Assembly: GCA_052388455.1 (NCBI GenBank)
Contig: JBQTIA010000005.1
Span: 1-64,000 of the forward strand
Direction: 5' to 3'
Length of the DNA: 64,000 nucleotides
Origin: CAZSNH01 sp052388455
GTDB lineage: Bacteria; Pseudomonadota; Alphaproteobacteria; Rhizobiales; Hyphomicrobiaceae
Part shown: positions 51,036-64,000 of the stretch, in pieces
How positions within the stretch are numbered: the stretch's first letter is position 1
Layout: each line of letters opens with the position of its first letter
Translations under genes and position numbers: made by a program
Notes under the pieces: generated by a model
The model's input: the letters and a program-made list of their open reading frames with translations, nothing else
Told to the model about the DNA's origin: nothing
The model's database searches: none

Positions 51036-53375
51036 TCACCACTTCGCCTGCACGCCGCCGAACACGGCAGCGCCGGTTCCGGGTTCGAAGAAGTTGCCGT
51101 CTACGCCGCCGAGGTCGCCGGCGACGCTCGCCGACGAGATGTAGGATTCGTCGAACAGGTTGCGCCCCTCGATGTAGGCCGAGAATTTCTCGCCCTCATA
51201 GCCGAGCTTGGCGCCCCAGATGGCATAGCCTTCGGTCTTCAAGGTATTGGCATTATCGATGTAATAGGCCTCCGGAACCCATTCGACGTTGGGGCCGAAG
51301 AAGACGCCCGAGGGGTGCCGGTAGAGAAGTTCGGCGCGCATGAAGTGCCGCGGTGCGCCGGGCAGCTCGTTGTCGCCGAACACCTCGTCGCCGTCGAAGT
51401 GGAAGTCGTTGAGCGTGTAGGCGGTGTTCAGCCACAGCTTGTCGGGGTTGGGTCCGGCAGCGAACACGGACTGGATGATCGCCGCGCCGAATCCAAGCTC
51501 CACGCCCTGGTGAACCGTCTGGTCGGCGTTGGTGACCGCACAGGTGTTGGTGAAGAACGGAAACACCAGCGTCAGGCACTGCAACTCGTCGTCGATCTCG
51601 GCGCGGTAGAGTGCAACATCCCAGTTGAAATTCTCGCGCTTGCCGCGCGTGCCGATCTCGTAGGTGATCGCCTCCTGGGCCTTGGACGTGAAGGCGCTGC
51701 CTCCAACCGTATTCTCGCCGAAGCTCGGGACCTCCGCGCTTTCGGAGACGTTGGCGAACACCTGCCAGCCGGGGTCGACATCCCAGAGAATGCCTGCCTT
51801 CGGGCTCCACAGGTCGAACGATTGCGAGCCTCCGACATCGCCGACGACGGAGAACACCACGTCACGCTCGCGCGTCGCATAGAGGTATTGCAGCCCGGCG
51901 ATCAGCGAGACGCTGGGAACCACCTCGAAGGCATTCTCGCCATAGACAGTGAAGTTTTCCGAACGGTCGTCCGTCTGCGACAGCAGGTTCAGCTTCTCGG
52001 CTCCCGGGCCGATGGCAAACTGCTGCGCGTCGACCTTGCCGTCGTGAAGGGTGGTGCCGATCAGGAAGCGGTTTTCGTGGCCGAAGATGGTGCGCTGGTC
52101 CACGAGCCGTGCAAAGCCGCCGTAGTCGTCGTAGACGTAGTCGAGCCAGCGGAAGATCGGGTGCTCGAGGTGGCGATCGACGTTGAAGGCTCCGAACTCC
52201 AGCGACGTGCCGGCCCCGAGCCGCAGTGTCGATTTGTTGGCGACACGCACCGTCTCGACGTTGCGCTGCCAGTCGTTGAGCTCGTTGATGAAGGCGGCCT
52301 TGGCCGGGTCACGGAGGGCCGTCTCTTTGGTCACCGCACCCGGAATGCGCTGCTCGATGTCGTTGGCGTTGACGTAGAAGCGCGTCTCCAAAGTCTCGGT
52401 GATCCGGTAGCCGATGTTGAGCGAGCCGCGCACGCTCTCGCCGTCGCTGTGGTCACGGTAGCCGTCCTGCTCCTGCCAGGTGCCGGTGATGGCGTAGTCG
52501 GCTGCTCCGGCAACGGCGCCTGACGAGGCCGAGACCTTGCGGAAGCCGAAGCTGCCGACGTCGAAGCGGGCGCCGAAGAGGTCGGAATCGTAGCCGGTCG
52601 GCATCACGAAATTGATGGCGCCGCCGAGCGAGTTGGCGCCGAAGCGCAGGGCGTTGGCGCCCTTGTAGACCTCGATGTAGCGGTAGGCGGTCGGGTCGAT
52701 TTCCTGGAAATCGCCAAAGCCGTCGGCGGTGTTGATCGGAATGACGTCCATGTAGAGTTGCAGGCCGCGCAGGTGGAACTTGCGCGAAAGCCCCGATCCG
52801 AGGATCTAGAGCCGGCTGTCCTCACCCCACTTCGGCTGAACGAATACGCCGGGCACGTAATCGAGCGCGTCCTTGATGGTGACCGCCGGCGTCGACGACT
52901 TGTAGGCCGTGTCGGGCACCACCTCGACGGCGCCGGGCGTGCGCTCGATCTCGGCGGTGGCTTCCGCCGTCGTCGGAACGCCGAGGCTGCCCGAGCGCGT
53001 GCCCGGTGCGACGCTGCCGTCTCCGCCCTCTCCGTCGCCGGTCGTATCGGACTGACCCGAAACCGAAGCGGACGATGCCGACGCTTCGGCCTGAGGTGCC
53101 GACGCTGTGGCCGGCTTGGCCTTCGCCTTCGCCTGGGCCTTGGGTTTCGGAACCGGCTCGGCTTGCGCTGCGGGCGCGGCCGACTTCGGCCTCGATGCCG
53201 ATTTCGTTTCGGGGGACGTGTCGACGACGACCGGAGGCAGCTGGGCGCCGGACTTGCCGTCGGGGCCGGCGGCGTTCTGGGCGCGGGCTGCGGTTACGGT
53301 CAGAACGAGCGCGGCGATCGACAGGGCGACGGCCGACGCGAAAGCTGGCGCATGGCGGCGCCAATGGAACGACAT
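51036..53375 (-). pseudogene. TonB-dependent outer-membrane receptor, interrupted by in-frame TAG
   Basis: Two consecutive open parts in the same frame together make a complete receptor. The first (53375-52806) has a signal peptide, an Ala/Pro/Lys-rich region and the start of the plug (EVVPDTAYKSSTPAVTIKDALDYVPGVF). The second runs from the plug (LYMDVIPINTADGFGDFQEID, VYKGANALRFGANSLGGAINF) to the last barrel strand (VFGGVQAKW). They are separated by a single TAG at 52806-52808, followed by I-L-G-S-G where the family has I-R-G. One change (TCG to TAG) would explain the stop. The plug is thus split and the gene probably inactive, unless it is a sequencing error. Confidence 0.75.
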
Positions 53376-53450
53376 CGGGAACTCCTGATGGGAACGTGCT
53401 CGCGCCGCCGGATTCAGGCGCGCGGGCGTCAATGGAAACGGGTCGTCGGA

Positions 53451-53831
53451 TCAGGAGATCGAAGGTGGGCCGCGGGCGGGCAGCGGCAGCTCGTTGCGGG
53501 TGCCGGGCAGACGTGGCGCGTGTGGAACGCCGGTGGCGACGAATGTGACGTTGACCGCCGGCATGGAGACCGGTGGCAGGGGCGGCGCGACGGCGACGGC
53601 CGCCGAGGCGGCGAAAGCGCAGAGCCCCGTGTCGGATGCCGCGGGCTTGGCCGGAGGCACTGGATTGCCGTCGGCGTCGATGGTCATCAGCAGCGGGCCG
53701 TGACCCGTGCAGACGACGATCGTCATCTCTCCGCTGCCGTCGGCCGCCGGCGACAGCATGTAGCCGGTCGGCACGAGGCCGCGCACGGCCAACGCCAACA
53801 CGAACAGCAGACTGAGCAGGCGTCGCAGCAT
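53451..53831 (-). CDS. DUF2946 protein
   Basis: The 126-aa protein has an N-terminal membrane helix (LLSLLFVLALAVRGLVPTGYML) and the DUF2946 pattern VPTGYMLSP then IVVCTGHGP, with a second cysteine in TGLCAFAASAA. DUF2946 genes often neighbour copper genes. I prefer ATG 53831 with GAAGG about 8 bases before it; ATG 53858 lacks a ribosome site. It is upstream of the broken receptor and the YcnI-like gene on the same strand. Confidence 0.68.
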   Translation of the reverse strand: MLRRLLSLLFVLALAVRGLVPTGYMLSPAADGSGEMTIVVCTGHGPLLMTIDADGNPVPPAKPAASDTGLCAFAASAAVAVAPPLPPVSMPAVNVTFVATGVPHAPRLPGTRNELPLPARGPPSIS

Positions 53832-53980
53832 CGATAGCCTTCGGGCCGGCGCGATCATCGACGCCAGCAATCCCGATTGATGTTGTCGGCCAAGTCTCGG
53901 ATCGGCAATGCGATCAATCCGACGATGCCAAATTCGAGCACGTCGCGTGTCGCGAATGCCACATCTTGGCCGCCGCAGCG

Positions 53981-54940
53981 TTACGCCGCCGCCTGAATGA
54001 CGCCCAGGTAGGCGTCGAACGTCGCCCAGAACCGCTGGCGGATGCCGTCGGCCTCCTGCAGGATTTCGTGCTTGGACGCAGGCAGCAGAATGTGTGTCCC
54101 GACCTTGAGCCGGACGCCGAAGTCCTCGATTGCCGATGTCTCGACAATCCGATCGTTGCCGGCCGCGAACAGCAGCGTCGGAACCTGCATCGATACGGCG
54201 TATTGCGGATGCTGCAACCGCCGGCATGATCGGTAGGCGGCGCGCAGCCAGCCGACGGTTGGGCTTCCGAGTGCCAGATGAGGGGCTACGTCGATGACCG
54301 CCTTGGTCCGCATCCACCGCTCCCGGTCGGACGTCAGCACGTTGTTGTCGAACCCCTTCTCCTCCTCGGGGGCGTCCGTGCCACCCTGGACGTAGGATGT
54401 CGCGAGGCCCGCGAGGCTGCCGGCTTCGGCGTAAAACCGCACGATCGACTGGGGGTAGCCGACCCTGTCCTCAGAGATGGCGATCATCGGTGCGGTGCAG
54501 ATCATGCGCTCGAACCAGGAGCCCGGCAGCACGCCATTGCGAAGAAGGATGTTTCCGCCGAGTGAATGACCGAGCGCCGTGAACGGCGGCGGGCAATCCG
54601 GCAGCACGATGTCCTTCATGAAGCGCAGCAGGTCCTGGTCGTACTCCGAGAAGTCGCGGACGTGGCCCTTGCGCGGGTTGGCGAGCTTGCGCTCGGAGCC
54701 GCCCTGGCCGCGCCAGTCCATGGTGGCGACGGCAAAGCCTCGCCGCCGGAGATCGGCGATCACCTCGAAATACTTCTCGATGAACTCGCCGCGTCCCCCG
54801 AACAGGCAGACGGTTCCCCGCCGCGGCCCGCGTGTCGCCTCCCAGCGGGCCGTGCGCAGCTTGGTCCCGTCGGTCGCCGTCAGCGTCGCCACGACGGCGC
54901 CGCTCGGCACCGGATTCTTGGCCAGTGATACGAGCTCCAT
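53981..54940 (-). CDS. Alpha/beta hydrolase, lysophospholipase (PldB-like)
   Basis: The 319-aa protein has the hydrolase-4 features: VCLFGGRGEFIEKYFEVIADLRRRG, TMDWRGQGGSERKL, LGHSLGGNILLRN (nucleophile Ser), FAAGNDRIVET (acid) and LPASKHEILQEADGIR (histidine). It is close to PldB/monoacylglycerol-lipase proteins. No signal peptide. Start ATG 54940. Confidence 0.85.
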   Translation of the reverse strand: MELVSLAKNPVPSGAVVATLTATDGTKLRTARWEATRGPRRGTVCLFGGRGEFIEKYFEVIADLRRRGFAVATMDWRGQGGSERKLANPRKGHVRDFSEYDQDLLRFMKDIVLPDCPPPFTALGHSLGGNILLRNGVLPGSWFERMICTAPMIAISEDRVGYPQSIVRFYAEAGSLAGLATSYVQGGTDAPEEEKGFDNNVLTSDRERWMRTKAVIDVAPHLALGSPTVGWLRAAYRSCRRLQHPQYAVSMQVPTLLFAAGNDRIVETSAIEDFGVRLKVGTHILLPASKHEILQEADGIRQRFWATFDAYLGVIQAAA

Positions 54941-55047
54941 GGCCCGCTCCTCCCCTCTTCGCGAGCGGCGAGTTTACCATGGGCGCCCGCGGAGTCGGAA
55001 GGCCGTCTCGGATCCGCTTTTTTCTTCGCCGCGGACCGGATGCGCGT

Positions 55048-55611
55048 TCAGTTGGCCCAGCCGAAGCGGCGCGGCCCCGGCCCGTAGATGCCGTATCGCG
55101 GGAGGCGCGCCGGACGCTGGTCGACGACCTCGCCCGAGCAGCGGTCGAGCTTGAGGTCAAAGGGTCGGCCGTTCGGACGCTCTGCCCGCAGGATCACGAC
55201 GCGCGGACGGACGGCGATTTTCTGGAAGTTGCGCCAGCCGTACGCTTCCAGCCGATTGCGGACCTGCCAGCGTGGGGCGCATCCGGGCTGCGTGTAGCGG
55301 TCCGCATCGGAAAACCGCGGCCGGCGGTCGGGCGGCGGCAGATAGTCGCCGTCCTTCGTCGAGCCCCGGTAGGGGTAGGGGGCGTCGCGGTAACGGTCGT
55401 CGCGGTATCCGTCGCCACGGTAACCTTCGTCGGTGTCGTAGCGCTGGTCGCGGTCTCCGTAGCGGTCTGCGTAGCGCGGCTCGGCGTCGTAGTCGTCGTC
55501 CCTCTGATAGCGGTAGTTCTCGCCGTAGAGGTCGGCGGCGGACGCCGATCCCTGGGCGAGCAAGGCAAACGCGGCAAACAATCCTGCCGCCAGCGTGCGC
55601 GTCGCGGTCAT
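55048..55611 (-). CDS. Secreted Tyr/Arg/Asp-rich protein
   Basis: The 187-aa protein has a signal peptide (RTLAAGLFAAFALLAQGSASA), a repetitive Tyr/Asp/Arg region (RYADRYGDRDQRYDTDEGYR and similar), and a C-terminal folded part with VRNRLEAYGWRNFQKIAVRPRVVILRAERPNGRPFDLKLDRCSGEVV, split here for clarity. That last part resembles a PepSY-like domain. It may bind envelope surfaces. Start ATG 55611. Confidence 0.6.
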   Translation of the reverse strand: MTATRTLAAGLFAAFALLAQGSASAADLYGENYRYQRDDDYDAEPRYADRYGDRDQRYDTDEGYRGDGYRDDRYRDAPYPYRGSTKDGDYLPPPDRRPRFSDADRYTQPGCAPRWQVRNRLEAYGWRNFQKIAVRPRVVILRAERPNGRPFDLKLDRCSGEVVDQRPARLPRYGIYGPGPRRFGWAN

Positions 55612-55928
55612 GGTCGATACTCCTCGAGCTTCCTCCCTGGTCGCTGCGGCGCGCTTCCGCGCCCGCGGACGGCCTGATGGCAGGATGGTGTCCGCAACCT
55701 GAACGGCACATGAAGGAAACGTAATCCTGCTGGAGATGCGGGGAGTTGGCGAACTCCCCGACAAGCTGTGGCGGACCGGCCGCAGGTCTGTAGCGGGGCC
55801 TCTTGAAACGGGCCGGTCGCTCCCCAGATCGTTTGGTGCACGCGCTTCGCGAGAGGGCGTGCACATCCCGCGGCCCGGTCTCTTGCGACGGGCCATCCAC
55901 ATGTCGCTTCTCACACGGAGGATATGTC
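55612..55928. other. Heat-shock control region before hsp20
   Basis: About 317 bp. Upstream half holds the divergent start of the Tyr-rich gene; the downstream half holds a sigma-32 promoter and a ROSE-like leader. No protein-like frame. Confidence 0.5.
55802..55829 (+). promoter_or_regulatory. RpoH (sigma-32) promoter
   Basis: CTTGAAA at 55802-55808, 13 bases, then CCCCAGAT at 55822-55829, close to the consensus CTTGAAA/CCCCATNT. Transcription would begin around 55836, leaving a leader of about 90 bases before hsp20. Confidence 0.6.
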
Positions 55929-55931
55929 ATG
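55836..55931 (+). promoter_or_regulatory. ROSE-like RNA thermometer
   Basis: The leader can form three hairpins: GTGCACGC/GCGTGCAC, GGCCCG/CGGGCC and a last one in which UCGCU (55904-55908) faces the GGAGG ribosome site (55917-55921). UYGCU opposite the ribosome site is the ROSE hallmark in alphaproteobacterial small heat-shock genes. The base pairing was judged by eye. Confidence 0.5.
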
Positions 55932-56384
55932 CGACACACCGACTACGCTCCCCTCTATCGGACCACCATCGGGTTCGACCACCTCACCCGCCTGCTCGAT
56001 CAGGTGGCGGGCTTCGATGCCGACAACGGCTACCCGCCCTACAACATCGAGCGTCTCGCCGAGAACCAGTACCGGATCACCATGGCGGTCGCCGGTTTCA
56101 CCGGCGACGAGTTGAAGGTCGAGGCCAAGGAATCGATGCTGCTCGTCAAAGGTGACAAAAAATCCGAGACGGCGGACAAGAGCTTCCTGCATCGCGGTAT
56201 CGCGGCCCGCTCCTTCGAGCGCCGGTTCCAGCTCGCCGATCACATCGAGGTCGACAGCGCCGCTCTGAAGGACGGGTTGCTCAGCATCGGGCTGACCCGC
56301 AACGTGCCCGAGCGACTGAAACCGCGCACGATCGCGATTGCCGCCGCCGAGCTGCCGAAGCAGATCGATTCCAAGGCGGTCTGA
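55929..56384 (+). CDS. Small heat-shock protein Hsp20
   Basis: Holdase chaperone of 151 aa with an alpha-crystallin domain. It has YRTTIGFDHLTRLLDQV (N-terminal arm), YPPYNIERLAENQYRITMAVAGF, ELKVEAKESMLLVKG and FERRFQLADHIEVDSAALKDGLLSI, then the C-terminal tail with LKPRTIAI. The ATG at 55929 follows GGAGG by 7 bases, within a proposed thermometer. Expected to rise on heat shock. Confidence 0.9.
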   Translation: MRHTDYAPLYRTTIGFDHLTRLLDQVAGFDADNGYPPYNIERLAENQYRITMAVAGFTGDELKVEAKESMLLVKGDKKSETADKSFLHRGIAARSFERRFQLADHIEVDSAALKDGLLSIGLTRNVPERLKPRTIAIAAAELPKQIDSKAV

Positions 56385-56515
56385 TCGTCGAGTGATGGAT
56401 GCGAGCCGGCGCCCTCCCACCTGAGGTCGCCGGCTCTTTCATTGCGAGGTCTCACTGCCGCCGTGCTCGGCGTTAGAAGGTCGCGGGTGTGCCGACATAC
56501 GAAGGAGGTGAACCG

Positions 56516-56953
56516 ATGCGTGTCATGGTCCTGGTCAAGGCGTCGAACGACAGCGAAGCCGGTGTGCTTCCACCCACGGAGCTTCTCGAAGCCATGGGCA
56601 AGTACAACGAGCAGCTCGTTGATGCCGGAATCATGCTGGCGGGCGAGGGGCTGCATCCCTCCTCGAAGGGCAAACGGGTGTCCTTCGATGGAGACAAGCG
56701 CACCGTTGTCGATGGTCCCTTCTCGGCGACGCAGGAACTCGTCGCCGGCTTCTGGATGTGGGACGTCGAAGACATGGATGAGGCCATCGCCTGGGTGAAG
56801 CGCTGCCCCAATCCGATGCTCGGGCCGAGCGTGATCGAGATCAGACCTGTGTTCGAAGCCGAGGATTTCGGCGAGGCGTTGACGCCTGAACTCGCCCGCA
56901 AGGAAGACGAGCTTCGCAAGAAGACCAGCAAGCCGGCTCCCGAGCGTCGTTGA
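56516..56953 (+). CDS. YciI/DGPF-family protein
   Basis: The 145-aa protein belongs to the YCII fold, with MRVMVLVKASNDSEAGVLP, LLEAMGKYNEQLVDAGIML and the DGPF signature (VVDGPFSATQELVAGFWMWDV). DGPF proteins are small ferredoxin-fold proteins of unclear enzymatic role. A perfect AAGGAGGTG site lies 7 bases before ATG 56516. Confidence 0.85.
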   Translation: MRVMVLVKASNDSEAGVLPPTELLEAMGKYNEQLVDAGIMLAGEGLHPSSKGKRVSFDGDKRTVVDGPFSATQELVAGFWMWDVEDMDEAIAWVKRCPNPMLGPSVIEIRPVFEAEDFGEALTPELARKEDELRKKTSKPAPERR

Positions 56954-56995
56954 CGGGCGACGGGTGGGTTCCGACGGCTCGCGGAGGACGGGAGT

Positions 56996-58762
56996 TTATT
57001 GGGTCGAACGAGTGCTGCCGTTCGCTGCAGCCGCATTGGCGGCACCGAGGACCAGCAGCTCGATGGTCGTGTCGGCGCCCTGGCGCTGACCCTCCCTCGA
57101 ATAGCGCCGAACTCGGAACGACGACGCCGACAACGGTTCGACCTCGAAATACCCTGAGCGGCCGAACGGCATGGTCGTGTTCAGATAGAAGCGGTCCGGC
57201 CTGGCGCCGGGCGTTTCAACAGTGTGGCCGAGCGCTTCGGCCACGATTTGCGAAAGCGCATACCAGCTTGGTGGCGACATCTTTCGGAACCGCGTCGCGA
57301 TGGCCGACTGCGGTCGGTTGGTGAGCAGCAGCATCGGCACCTGCGCAACCTGCAGATCCGGCATGGAATGGCCCCACATGCCAGCTTCGCCCATCATCTC
57401 GCTGTGATCGGCGGTGATGAAGATGTGCACAGCGCCCGCCGCTCCCGCAAATGCCGATGCCAATTGCTCGACATTGCGATCCCAGCACCTCAGTCCGTTG
57501 TCGTAAGCCGTGCTGCGCAGCGACTCGCGGGACCGGCCTTCGGCTTCGAAGATGTAAAGGCGGCGCTGCTCGTCGGACGTGAGATGCGAGCAGTGCGAGG
57601 TGTACTTCGAATGGTTCACGCGCTGGTGGAAGACGACGAACCGGCGGGCGGGCTGCAAGGGAATCTCGCGTGCCAGATCGACGAGAAAATCGTCGTGCTT
57701 TTCCGCCAGCCGCGCCTCGTTGCCCTGCTCGGCGACGACACGCACGGCTTGACGTGCCCCGCCTGCCGCGTCGAGGAAGTGTCGGCTCTGGGCTGAGAGA
57801 AACCAGCTCTTGAAGCCGCTCCGGTGCGCAAGGTCGAAGAGATTGACGCCGCGCCATTCGGCCTCCACCGGCCAGTAGGCCATCTTGAGGAACGATGGCA
57901 CGCTCCCGAAGGTCGCGACGCCGCCGGAAAACCCGATGCGCGCGATCAGCTCGAAGCCGGCAGGCGGCTCGGTGCGCCACTGGGCGAGGCGGGGGCTGGT
58001 GTCGCTCGCATGGCCGAACAGCGACAGGCGCCAGGGTGAAATGCCTTCGCCCATGACCACCACCACCGTCAGCGGCTCCTCCTCGATGGCGAGCGGGGTG
58101 ATGGTCTGATCGGTGACGATCATGCCGGGCGCCGGAGCCACCGGCGTCAGCAGCAGCCGGACCGCGGAAACGCCGGCTTGATAGGGTCCGAGTGCCGAGA
58201 AGGTGTGCGCGCCGGGGATGCTGACCACGACATTGCGGTGGGTCAGCCAGTAGCCGGCGAGCAGCACCACGGTCAGCACGAACAGACGGCCGCCGATGAA
58301 GTCGCGCAGCGAGCCGGCACCAACGGTCCGGCGCTGGAGCAGCAGCAGGGCTGTCCCGGTGGCGGCGATCGTAAGCAGCGGAGGCAGAAGCACCTGCCAG
58401 CCGTCGATGATGCCGGCGGTCACGTCGGCGGCCTCGTTGGTTGCCAGAAGGAGTTGCTCGGGTCCGAGCGGGCGGCCGAAGTAGGCAAGACATCCGAACC
58501 AGAGGGCCTGCGAGGCGAGCAGGGCGCCGACCACCAGCATCCGACGGCGCGGCGTGGCGACGAGTGTGGCGCCGACGGCGACGAGAGCGGCGAGCAGCAC
58601 CGATTCACGTTTGCCGACGGCGGCGGCCTGATAGCCGTAGAGATGGAAGATGGTGTCCGGCAGCAGCAGGAGCGCGAATGACCCCGCCGCGATCAGCGCC
58701 AGCCCTGCGTTGTTTCTGGCGGCGGCACGAACGTGCTGCCGGAGAGTCTCAAATTGCACCAT
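56996..58762 (-). CDS. EptA-like phosphoethanolamine-transferase family membrane protein
   Basis: The protein has about five N-terminal membrane helices and a periplasmic sulfatase-like catalytic domain. The metal-binding glutamate lies in VVVMGEG (E239), the nucleophile-like threonine in GGVATFGSVP, and the aspartate/histidine pair in ITADHSEMMGE. The pattern matches EptA/Mcr-type enzymes that add phosphoethanolamine to lipid A or another envelope glycolipid. Substrate is not certain. ATG 58762 (GAGG close by) or GTG 58795 may be the start. Confidence 0.75.
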   Translation of the reverse strand: MVQFETLRQHVRAAARNNAGLALIAAGSFALLLLPDTIFHLYGYQAAAVGKRESVLLAALVAVGATLVATPRRRMLVVGALLASQALWFGCLAYFGRPLGPEQLLLATNEAADVTAGIIDGWQVLLPPLLTIAATGTALLLLQRRTVGAGSLRDFIGGRLFVLTVVLLAGYWLTHRNVVVSIPGAHTFSALGPYQAGVSAVRLLLTPVAPAPGMIVTDQTITPLAIEEEPLTVVVVMGEGISPWRLSLFGHASDTSPRLAQWRTEPPAGFELIARIGFSGGVATFGSVPSFLKMAYWPVEAEWRGVNLFDLAHRSGFKSWFLSAQSRHFLDAAGGARQAVRVVAEQGNEARLAEKHDDFLVDLAREIPLQPARRFVVFHQRVNHSKYTSHCSHLTSDEQRRLYIFEAEGRSRESLRSTAYDNGLRCWDRNVEQLASAFAGAAGAVHIFITADHSEMMGEAGMWGHSMPDLQVAQVPMLLLTNRPQSAIATRFRKMSPPSWYALSQIVAEALGHTVETPGARPDRFYLNTTMPFGRSGYFEVEPLSASSFRVRRYSREGQRQGADTTIELLVLGAANAAAANGSTRSTQ

Positions 58763-59520
58763 GCCTCGCCAATCTTTTGGGCGCGGAGAATACACAGCAA
58801 GTCCCGGTGGTCAAATGCGGGAGGCTGAGGGAATCGGCGAAGGGAACGCGACAGCATCGCAGTCTCTCTTCGGTTTCCCGGAAGCCGCAGCCCCGCTGGG
58901 GCTCGGCGATCCGGGAAGCCGGGTGGGTGGTGTGCTGCGGCCGGGTGCGTCTGCCGCGTAGGGCCTTTGCCGTCACGGACTACGCGCTGGCCAGACGGGT
59001 GAGGGGACGAGCCAGCCGCGCCATGGGCAGGTGCTATTTCAGCGCCGACAACCCGCAACCTCCTGGCCCCGAACCCCGCAAACACGTGCTCGCCTCACGC
59101 GCGAACCCGCTTGAGTCCCGGGAAAAAATCTGCCACAAACCTCACGAAAGGTCAGCATTCCTGTCCTTTATCGGAGCTATCGCGGGTTGGGCCGCGGCTG
59201 CTCCTTGCAAGCGTGGGAGGCGCGGCAGAGGCAAGCTCTGCCCGCGGCGCGGGAGAGACGATGCCGTTCGAGTTGGAGTCGGTTGTCCGATTTGTTGCCC
59301 GCGGTTCTCTTGGGGCCGCTGGTGAAACGCGCGCATCCGCTGCCGCACCGGCCGCAACCCGAACCCATCTCAAACGGCCAAAACGGTCGAAGCGCGGCTG
59401 AAAGCCGTAGAGCCCGACAAGCTTGCCTGCGCAGACCATTTGACCGCTGCCGCAGGCCTCGCGACCAAGCTACAATCGAACGAGATCGAAAAGCGCCGTC
59501 AAGGCACCCGAGGTTGGAAC
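58763..59520. other. Long intergenic region before gltB
   Basis: 758 bp without a gene I can support. Short open frames on both strands are Arg/Pro-rich shadows. I see no tRNA, strong repeat or clear terminator. A control region for gltB is likely here. Confidence 0.4.

Positions 59521-64000
<4,480 letters not shown>

Noticed and set aside
58030..58060. EptA-like protein first seemed to lack its nucleophile at GEG
   Set aside because: In this family the nucleophile is a threonine further on; GGVATFGSVP keeps a threonine at that place, so activity is plausible.
59111..59401. Short frames in the gap before gltB
   Set aside because: Ala/Arg-rich on both strands with no ribosome site; not supported as genes.

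Overview
The window is high-GC chromosomal DNA from an alphaproteobacterium, most likely of the Hyphomicrobiales. Evidence for this is the mraZ-rsmH-ftsL-ftsI-murE-murF-mraY-murD-ftsW-murG-murC-murB division/cell-wall cluster, a bigR sulfide-response locus, an alphaproteobacterial-type porin, a small heat-shock gene with a ROSE-like leader, and CtrA-like and DnaA-box motifs upstream of mraZ. No rRNA, tRNA, CRISPR, phage or intact insertion sequence was seen. The species is not determined.

Region 1 (1-11.3 kb) looks like a tungsten/molybdenum island. It holds fdhD, a tungstate ABC transporter (tupA, tupC, tupB) and a tungsten aldehyde oxidoreductase operon (aorA 16-Cys ferredoxin, aorB catalytic subunit, aorC FAD/NAD subunit, aorD MoaD-like carrier). 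A small unknown protein, a porin and a lone ModE-type HTH regulator follow. Three copies of a 20-bp palindrome (CTATGTC-N6-GACATAG type) sit before tupA, between tupB and aorA, and before the porin, which suggests one regulon. Both spacers around aorC carry G/C-rich heptamer arrays in inverted orientation.

Region 2 (11.3-30.8 kb) is mixed housekeeping and envelope functions: a BON/OmpA-like protein, a 31-aa membrane microprotein and a triple helix-hairpin-helix protein; ferrochelatase; a CHAD protein; a degenerate EEP-fold secreted protein; DUF1499 and MBL proteins; the bigR sulfide-detoxification locus; a 998-aa fusion of membrane segments, an FGE-like domain and a DUF2235 lipase domain; a CapA-type protein; and an alpha/beta hydrolase coupled to a YARHG-domain protein.

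Region 3 (30.8-45.8 kb) is the dcw cluster. Many start/stop codons overlap (TTGA, TAATG, ATGA, GTGA), indicating translational coupling. An opposite-strand secreted gene interrupts it between ftsI and murE, and it ends after murB without ddl-ftsQAZ.

Region 4 (45.8-64 kb) holds a subtilase-like pseudoprotease, mobB and mobA, a MaoC hydratase, an orphan TRAP binding protein, and a copper-type locus (YcnI-like, TonB-dependent receptor, DUF2946). The receptor gene is broken by an in-frame amber codon. Then come lipases, an RpoH/ROSE-controlled Hsp20, a YciI-like protein, an EptA-like membrane transferase and the start of gltB, which runs off the window end. Several intergenic palindromic elements (1-124, 29275-29511, 48802-48967, 50284-50349) look like REP/MITE-type repeats.
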